From assembly GCA_003168295.1 (NCBI GenBank), contig PMST01000311.1, positions 8,038-16,949 on the forward strand: a DNA stretch of 8,912 nt, read 5' to 3'. The position numbers and the translations under genes are program-made. This stretch comes from Actinomycetota bacterium. GTDB taxonomy: Bacteria > Actinomycetota > Actinomycetes > Streptosporangiales > Streptosporangiaceae. The notes beneath the pieces were generated by a model. That model was not told the DNA's origin. It did no database searches and was given only the letters and a program-made list of their open reading frames with translations. Below are positions 5,904 to 8,912 of the stretch, one piece after another (within the stretch, counting starts at the first letter, position 1; every line of letters begins with the position of its first letter).

Positions 5904-6058
5904 GCACGATTCCCAGGCAGTTGGACCTTCGTGTCCACGACCGCGTCGCCCTCGACGAGATCGAACTCTATGCCGAGGTGCTGAGCGCGGTGGCGGCCGC
6001 GGACCGGCCGCTGACTGCCGCGGAACTGGACGAGGCGCTAGGGATCCGCGACCGTTAG
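5846..6058 (+). CDS. Small conserved-looking hypothetical protein (70 aa)
   Basis: GTG start at 5846 with the strong ribosome site GGAGGAG (5837-5843) and 2-nt gap. The first 25 residues are basic and poorly ordered. Residues 27-70 (starting LDLRVHDRVALDEIELYAEV) look like a compact helical domain, with a second helix region PLTAAELDEALGI near the C-terminus. The pattern resembles small actinobacterial proteins of unknown function ending in an L-D/E-x-x-L-G motif, but I cannot name a family. No signal peptide, membrane segment or metal-binding cysteines are present. It is convergent with mshD, with 22 nt between stops. No function is proposed. Confidence 0.65.
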   Translation: MSARNLGRRRTESRSAPEVSTIPRQLDLRVHDRVALDEIELYAEVLSAVAAADRPLTAAELDEALGIRDR

Positions 6059-6060
6059 CT

Positions 6061-6096
6061 CGTTAGTCCCTGAGCCCGCGTTAGCCCCTTAGCCCG
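6061..6096. repeat. Two tandem 18-bp repeats at the mshD stop codon
   Basis: Copies at 6061-6078 (cgttagtccctgagcccg) and 6079-6096 (cgttagccccttagcccg) differ at two positions. The second copy includes the mshD stop and last codons, so the first looks like a duplicate of the gene's 3' end lying in the 22-nt convergent gap. Confidence 0.7.
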
Positions 6097-7001
6097 TGGC
6101 CGCTAGCGGGCGGCCGGCGGTACATGGCGTCCGTCCTGGTGCGGGTGAAGCCGAGCGCCTCGTAGAGCCGGATCGCGGGCGCATTGTCCTCGTCCACGTA
6201 CAGCATCACCTGGGGCAGGCCGAGGTCGCGCAGGTAACCAAGCCCGGCCAGGGTCAGGGCCCGGCCAAGGCCGCTGCCCTGCTCGCCAGGATCGACCCCG
6301 ACCACGTAGACCTCCCCCACCTGCTCGGGGTGGACCTTCGTCCAGTGGAAGCCGGCCATCCGGCCGTCTCGTACGGCGACGAAAAAGCCCGCCGGGTCAA
6401 ACCATGGCTCACGTTCCCGCAGCTCGAGGTCGTGACGGGTCCATGACCCCTGCTCCGGATGCTTGCTGAAGGCCCGGCTGTTGAGGCTCAGCCATTCCTC
6501 TTCGTCCTGGCCGGGCCGGAAGGTGCGCAGCGTGCTGCCCGGCGGGAACTCCGGCCGGTCCAGCCGGTCGCGCAGTGAACGCCGCATCTGCCACAAGGCG
6601 CGGAAACGCTCGAAGCCGGTCCTTTCGGCCAGCCTCGCGGCGTCCGGCAGGTCCCCGTGGGCCCAGAGCCGGAGCGTGTGCCCGTTCGCCGCGGCGGCCA
6701 GGTCACGGACCAGCCCGTGGCCGATTCCCCTCCGCCGCCAGGCCGGATGCACCACGAGCTCGCCGCTCACGTCCGGCTCCGGTGGATCCAGGTAGGCGTA
6801 GCCAGCGATCTTGCCGTCCACGGTAGCGACGAAATCACGGCCTGCCCCTGACCCGTCGCGGTCGTAGCGCAGATGCAGCAGCACGTGCTCGGACAGCGCT
6901 ACGACCCCATCGGTCAGGCCGGCCCGGTCGACCAGCTCCAGGACCTCGGCGACCTGCGCGACCTCCAGATCGACGGCGCCCCGTTGCGCCCGTTCGGTCA
7001 T
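6081..7001 (-). CDS. mshD: Mycothiol synthase (acetyl-CoA:Cys-GlcN-Ins N-acetyltransferase)
   Basis: A 306-residue protein with two tandem GNAT domains, as in M. tuberculosis MshD (about 315 aa). MshD catalyses the last step of mycothiol synthesis (EC 2.3.1.189), acetylating the cysteine amine of Cys-GlcN-Ins with acetyl-CoA in the cytosol. The N-terminal domain has [15 protein letters not shown] (84-98). The active C-terminal domain has [21 protein letters not shown] (229-249), with the CoA loop at 241-247. The acidic residue E230 and the C-terminal Y294 align, from memory of the family, with the residues proposed as general base and acid. [18 protein letters not shown] (268-285) is the usual GNAT ending. 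The ATG overlaps the glnR stop (ATGA), so translation is probably coupled, and the order glnR-mshD matches mycobacteria. Confidence 0.95.
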   Translation of the reverse strand: MTERAQRGAVDLEVAQVAEVLELVDRAGLTDGVVALSEHVLLHLRYDRDGSGAGRDFVATVDGKIAGYAYLDPPEPDVSGELVVHPAWRRRGIGHGLVRDLAAAANGHTLRLWAHGDLPDAARLAERTGFERFRALWQMRRSLRDRLDRPEFPPGSTLRTFRPGQDEEEWLSLNSRAFSKHPEQGSWTRHDLELREREPWFDPAGFFVAVRDGRMAGFHWTKVHPEQVGEVYVVGVDPGEQGSGLGRALTLAGLGYLRDLGLPQVMLYVDEDNAPAIRLYEALGFTRTRTDAMYRRPPASGHGLRG

Positions 7002-7753
7002 CGGGCAGCGGTCGCCGCGCGAACCCCCGCGTCCTGGGTGTTCCTGGCGCGCTCTTCGGCGGCCGGGCCGACCCGCTCGCCCTTGACCGGCACGAACCGG
7101 TAGCCGACGTTACGCACGGTACCGATCAGGGCCTCGTGCTCGGGGCCGAGCTTGGCGCGCAGCCGGCGGACGTGCACGTCGACCGTGCGGGTGCCGCCGA
7201 AGTAGTCGTAGCCCCAGACCTCCTGCAGCAGCTGCGCGCGGGTGAAGACCCGGCCCGGGTGCTGGGCGAGGAACTTGAGCAGCTCGAACTCCTTGAAGGT
7301 CAGGTCGAGCACCCGGCCCCGCAGCCGGGCCGCGTAGGTAGCCTCGTCGATGGACAGCTCGCCCGAGCGGATCTCGTCCGGCGCGTCCGCCACGGCGGCG
7401 ATGGCCCGGCGCCCGATGGCGAGCCTGACCCTGGCCTCCACCTCGGCGGGCCCGGCTGTGTGCAAGATCACGTCATCGACGCCCCACTCCGCGTTGACCG
7501 CGGCCAGGCCGCCCTCGGTCACGATGGCGAAGAGCGGGCAGTCCAGGCCGGTCGTCTGCAGCAGCCGGCAGATGCTCTTCGCGTGCGCGAGGTCGCGCCG
7601 CGCGTCCATCAGCACCGCGTCGGCGGGCGGGGCCTCCACGAGGGCGGACGCGTCCGCAGGCAGTACCCGGACCGGATGTAGCAGGAGTCCGAGGGCGGGC
7701 AGCACTTCCGTAGACGGCTCGAGCACGCCGGTGATCAGCAGCAGGTCGCTCAC
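6998..7753 (-). CDS. glnR: GlnR, OmpR-family orphan global nitrogen regulator
   Basis: 251 residues. The receiver-like domain (about 1-115) contains [23 protein letters not shown] and [11 protein letters not shown] with the conserved D50, and lacks the normal acidic phosphorylation pocket, as in other GlnR proteins that work as unphosphorylated dimers. The winged-helix DNA-binding domain (about 127-222) includes [21 protein letters not shown] and the recognition segment [20 protein letters not shown], nearly identical to Streptomyces GlnR. It controls genes for ammonium assimilation, nitrate use and related pathways. No histidine kinase is adjacent. The GTG start at 7753 has GGAGG 9 nt upstream and the family's N-terminus. 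It is first in an operon with mshD and divergent from the MoaD/ThiS-like gene. No clear GlnR boxes were seen upstream. Confidence 0.93.
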   Translation of the reverse strand: MSDLLLITGVLEPSTEVLPALGLLLHPVRVLPADASALVEAPPADAVLMDARRDLAHAKSICRLLQTTGLDCPLFAIVTEGGLAAVNAEWGVDDVILHTAGPAEVEARVRLAIGRRAIAAVADAPDEIRSGELSIDEATYAARLRGRVLDLTFKEFELLKFLAQHPGRVFTRAQLLQEVWGYDYFGGTRTVDVHVRRLRAKLGPEHEALIGTVRNVGYRFVPVKGERVGPAAEERARNTQDAGVRAATAAR

Positions 7754-7777
7754 TCGGTGGTACCTCCACTCGGTGGT
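7751..7777. repeat. 11-nt direct repeat across the glnR start and ribosome site
   Basis: cactcggtggt occurs at 7751-7761 and again at 7767-7777 (period 16). On the coding (reverse) strand each copy ends in GAGTG, so the first copy carries the true start GTG and the other an out-of-place upstream GTG. GGAGG (7763-7767) lies at the junction of the copies. Confidence 0.65.
7763..7767 (-). promoter_or_regulatory. Ribosome binding site GGAGG of glnR
   Basis: Reverse-strand GGAGG with 9 nt to the GTG at 7751-7753; it supports the chosen start. Confidence 0.65.
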
Positions 7778-7797
7778 GCGGTCGCACCCTTACCCCT

Positions 7798-7826
7798 TGT
7801 ATAAACAGACAAGGACCCGGGGGCAA
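7798..7826 (-). promoter_or_regulatory. Predicted glnR-mshD promoter
   Basis: On the reverse strand TTGCCC (7821-7826) as -35 is followed by a 17-nt spacer and TATACA (7798-7803) as -10, a good housekeeping-sigma match for a GC-rich genome. Transcription would start near 7791, leaving a leader of about 38 nt with the GGAGG site. The -10 lies in an inverted repeat, CCTTGT(7795-7800)/ACAAGG(7809-7814), and the spacer overlaps one arm of the larger inverted repeat, so a DNA-binding protein or a fold could affect it. Confidence 0.55.
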
Positions 7827-7840
7827 CACCGCCCGGGTCC
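7813..7840. repeat. 9-bp perfect inverted repeat in the glnR / moaD-like divergent region
   Basis: GGACCCGGG (7813-7821) and CCCGGGTCC (7832-7840) are separated by 10 nt. It overlaps the -35/spacer of the glnR promoter and lies just upstream of a possible -10 (TAAGAT, 7844-7849) for the opposite gene. It could be a shared operator; as an RNA hairpin on the reverse strand it would lie upstream of the glnR transcript start. Confidence 0.6.
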
Positions 7841-7843
7841 CGA

Positions 7844-7849
7844 TAAGAT
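7844..7849 (+). promoter_or_regulatory. Possible -10 box (TAAGAT) for the MoaD/ThiS-like gene
   Basis: It fits TAnnnT, with a start expected near 7856, only a few bases before the ATG at 7863. No good -35 is seen 17 nt upstream (GGGCAA). An in-frame ATG at 7848 overlaps this box and is therefore less likely to be the start. Confidence 0.35.
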
Positions 7850-7862
7850 GAGGATATCTCAA

Positions 7863-8123
7863 ATGGCGAAAGTGACAATCCAGTACTGGGCCGCGGCCCG
7901 GGCCGCGGCCGGCGTCGACGCGGAGTCGGTCGATGCCGGGACGCTGGCGGAGGCACTGGAGGTGGTCGTGGCGCGCCGCGGTGAGGACGGGCGGCTTCGC
8001 TCGGTCCTCGCGACCTCTTCCTTCCTGGTCGACGGCACGTCGGCCGGCCGACGCGTGCCCGCTGACCTGGTCCTGAAAGACGCGGCCGTGATCGAGGTCC
8101 TGCCTCAGTTCGCCGGAGGCTGA
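7863..8123 (+). CDS. MoaD/ThiS-family ubiquitin-like sulfur-carrier protein
   Basis: 86 residues with a beta-grasp fold pattern: VTIQYWAAARAAAGVDAESV at the start, an internal SSFLVDGTSAGR, and the C-terminal segment AAVIEVLPQFAGG. It ends exactly in Gly-Gly, the residue pair that is adenylated and thiocarboxylated in MoaD (molybdopterin synthase small subunit) and ThiS (thiazole synthesis). No moaE, thiG or MoeB-like partner is in the window, so its pathway cannot be assigned. The ATG at 7863 is preceded by GAGG (7850-7853, 9 nt spacing); an in-frame ATG at 7848 would add five residues. The gene is divergent from glnR. Confidence 0.82.
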   Translation: MAKVTIQYWAAARAAAGVDAESVDAGTLAEALEVVVARRGEDGRLRSVLATSSFLVDGTSAGRRVPADLVLKDAAVIEVLPQFAGG

Positions 8124-8133
8124 CCCCAGGGCC

Positions 8134-8197
8134 AGGGGGTTACGGGGGTGCGGGCAGCCCCCCCCGTGATCCGGGGGTTCCGGGGGGTCGCACCCCG
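8134..8197 (+). terminator. G/C-run hairpin region after the MoaD/ThiS-like gene
   Basis: GGGGTGCG (8145-8152) pairs perfectly with CGCACCCC (8189-8196), and inside it a C-run (8158-8165) can pair with a G-run (8182-8187). The hairpin starts 22 nt after the stop codon, so it is a plausible stem-only terminator; there is no T-tract. Five G-runs of 3-6 also allow G-quadruplex formation. Confidence 0.45.
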
Positions 8198-8278
8198 GGC
8201 CAGCACAGCACTCCTCATTCCGCGATTAGTGCGGCACACTGGGTAGACAGCACCCTACAGTGTCCGTACCCATACGTT

Positions 8279-8309
8279 CTGAAGTCGCATACCTCCTGAA
8301 GTCGCACAC
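8279..8309 (+). repeat. 14-nt direct repeat, period 17, upstream of the sigma-factor gene
   Basis: CTGAAGTCGCATAC (8279-8292) and CTGAAGTCGCACAC (8296-8309) differ at one base. Both lie within 70 bp of the first ATG of the ECF sigma factor frame. Two evenly spaced copies suggest a protein-binding site or slippage duplication. They are about 1.6 helical turns apart. Confidence 0.6.
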
Positions 8310-8349
8310 GCCGGCGGTGTTCCAGCGCCCTGAGCAAGCCCGGATTCCC

Positions 8350-8912
8350 ATGAGCCAGCACGGACCGCCGAGCCCCCCGGATCCTCCTGGGCCAGGGACC
8401 GGCGATAAGAATTTTCCCCGCGAACTGAACCGTCCCGCGCCACCGCGCGTTTCCAATGGTGTGCCTAACGCGGGAACCGCGCCCCGTGCGGGGCGAGTGG
8501 CAGACGAGGCGTTTGTCCGGGCTCTTTACGCCGAACACGGCGGTGCCCTGCTTCGCTACGCCCTTCACCTAACCGGCGGCGACAGGCAGCGTGCGGAGGA
8601 TCTAGTGCAGGAGACGATAGTGCGGGCGTGGCGCCATCCTGAGGCGCTGGCCGACCGGCCGGCCCGGCCCTGGCTGTTCGCCGTCGCGCGCAACCTCGCC
8701 GTCGATTCCTACCGCGCCCGGCAGGCCCGGCCGCCCGAGACCGGGCAGGCCGCCTTGGAGCTGCTGCCGTCTGACGACGACGCCGACCGCACCCTTGAGT
8801 CGTGGGCCGTGGCCGACGCCCTGGCCTCGCTGCGGCCCGATCATCGGCGGGTGATCGTGGAGACGTACTACCGGGGCTGCTCGGTGGCCGAGGCCGCGGC
8901 GACCCTGGGCAT
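8350..8912 (+). CDS. ECF RNA polymerase sigma factor, SigL-like (3' end beyond window)
   Basis: The frame is open to the window edge (187 codons plus two bases). The sigma-2 region reads FVRALYAEHGGALLRYALHL, RAEDLVQETIVRAWRHPEAL, and PWLFAVARNLAVDSYRARQ. The sigma-4 region begins VADALASLRPDHRRVIVETYYRGCSVAEAAATLGI. It most resembles mycobacterial SigL and its Streptomyces relatives. ECF sigmas direct RNA polymerase to stress or envelope genes; a zinc-binding anti-sigma gene usually follows but is not visible. The first ATG (8350) adds about 52 residues, rich in Pro, Gly and Asn, before the family N-terminus and has no clear ribosome site. A GTG at 8497, with GGGGCGA just upstream, would start 10 residues before the sigma-2 domain and may be the true start. 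Confidence 0.88.
   Translation, partial: MSQHGPPSPPDPPGPGTGDKNFPRELNRPAPPRVSNGVPNAGTAPRAGRVADEAFVRALYAEHGGALLRYALHLTGGDRQRAEDLVQETIVRAWRHPEALADRPARPWLFAVARNLAVDSYRARQARPPETGQAALELLPSDDDADRTLESWAVADALASLRPDHRRVIVETYYRGCSVAEAAATLG

Noticed and set aside
7136..7681. Plus-strand frame opposite glnR
   Set aside because: Antisense of a strongly conserved response-regulator coding sequence.
7754..7862. GlnR-box (GTnAC-n6-GaAAc type) autoregulation upstream of glnR
   Set aside because: I looked for this spaced pattern in the divergent gap and could not find a convincing copy.
1..8912. CRISPR arrays, tRNA/rRNA genes, toxin-antitoxin or phage-defence modules
   Set aside because: No regularly spaced repeats, cloverleaf-like segments or defence-type domain sets were seen on either strand.

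Overview
This is a high-GC (about 70% by eye) chromosomal window from an actinobacterium. Three genes support that: a two-domain mycothiol synthase (MshD), a GlnR-type nitrogen regulator, and a Ppx1-like phosphatase closely resembling mycobacterial Rv0496. A FilP/DivIVA-like coiled-coil protein and a SigL-like ECF sigma factor fit the same picture. The genus cannot be fixed from the sequence alone; a filamentous, Streptosporangiales- or Streptomyces-like lineage is plausible but is inference.

Left part (1-1940). The 5' end of a zinc-independent MDR/quinone oxidoreductase gene reads leftward off the window edge. About 23 bp upstream of its start codon lies a small IS200/IS605-type element (IS1341-like, orfB/tnpB only). 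The element keeps hairpin-bearing ends that share a 15-nt direct repeat. Its tnpB has lost roughly 70-75 codons, including the RuvC-II glutamate region, and its zinc finger/RuvC-III end is out of frame, so the nuclease is dead. To its right is a small GNAT-type acetyltransferase (YjdJ/COG2388 type) on the plus strand.

Middle (1945-6058). A FAD-dependent amine-oxidase-like (DAO family) oxidoreductase is transcribed leftward, divergently from a rightward ppx/gppA-family gene. The ppx gene may be leaderless. It converges, with 7 nt between stop codons, on a DivIVA/FilP-like protein containing seven consecutive 11-residue coiled-coil repeats. A 411-bp gap follows; part of it is unusually AT-rich and hairpin-rich. 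It leads to a 70-aa conserved-looking hypothetical protein whose start is overlapped by a possible 28-codon upstream ORF.

Right part (6061-8912). mshD and glnR form a leftward operon in the order glnR then mshD, overlapping by 4 nt (ATGA), the same order as mycobacterial Rv0818-Rv0819. A MoaD/ThiS-family small sulfur-carrier-like gene diverges from glnR across a compact intergenic region with a convincing glnR promoter and a strong inverted repeat. After a G/C-run hairpin region comes the 5' part of a SigL-like ECF sigma factor running off the right edge, preceded by a 14-nt direct repeat of period 17.

Overall the window is mostly ordinary actinobacterial core genome: redox/thiol metabolism, nitrogen control, polyphosphate or ppGpp phosphatase, and polar cytoskeleton. 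One decaying transposable element interrupts it. No CRISPR array, tRNA, rRNA or defence system was seen. The least explained parts are the nuclease-dead tnpB remnant with intact ends, the AT-rich leader at about 5630-5845, and the repeats ahead of the sigma factor.
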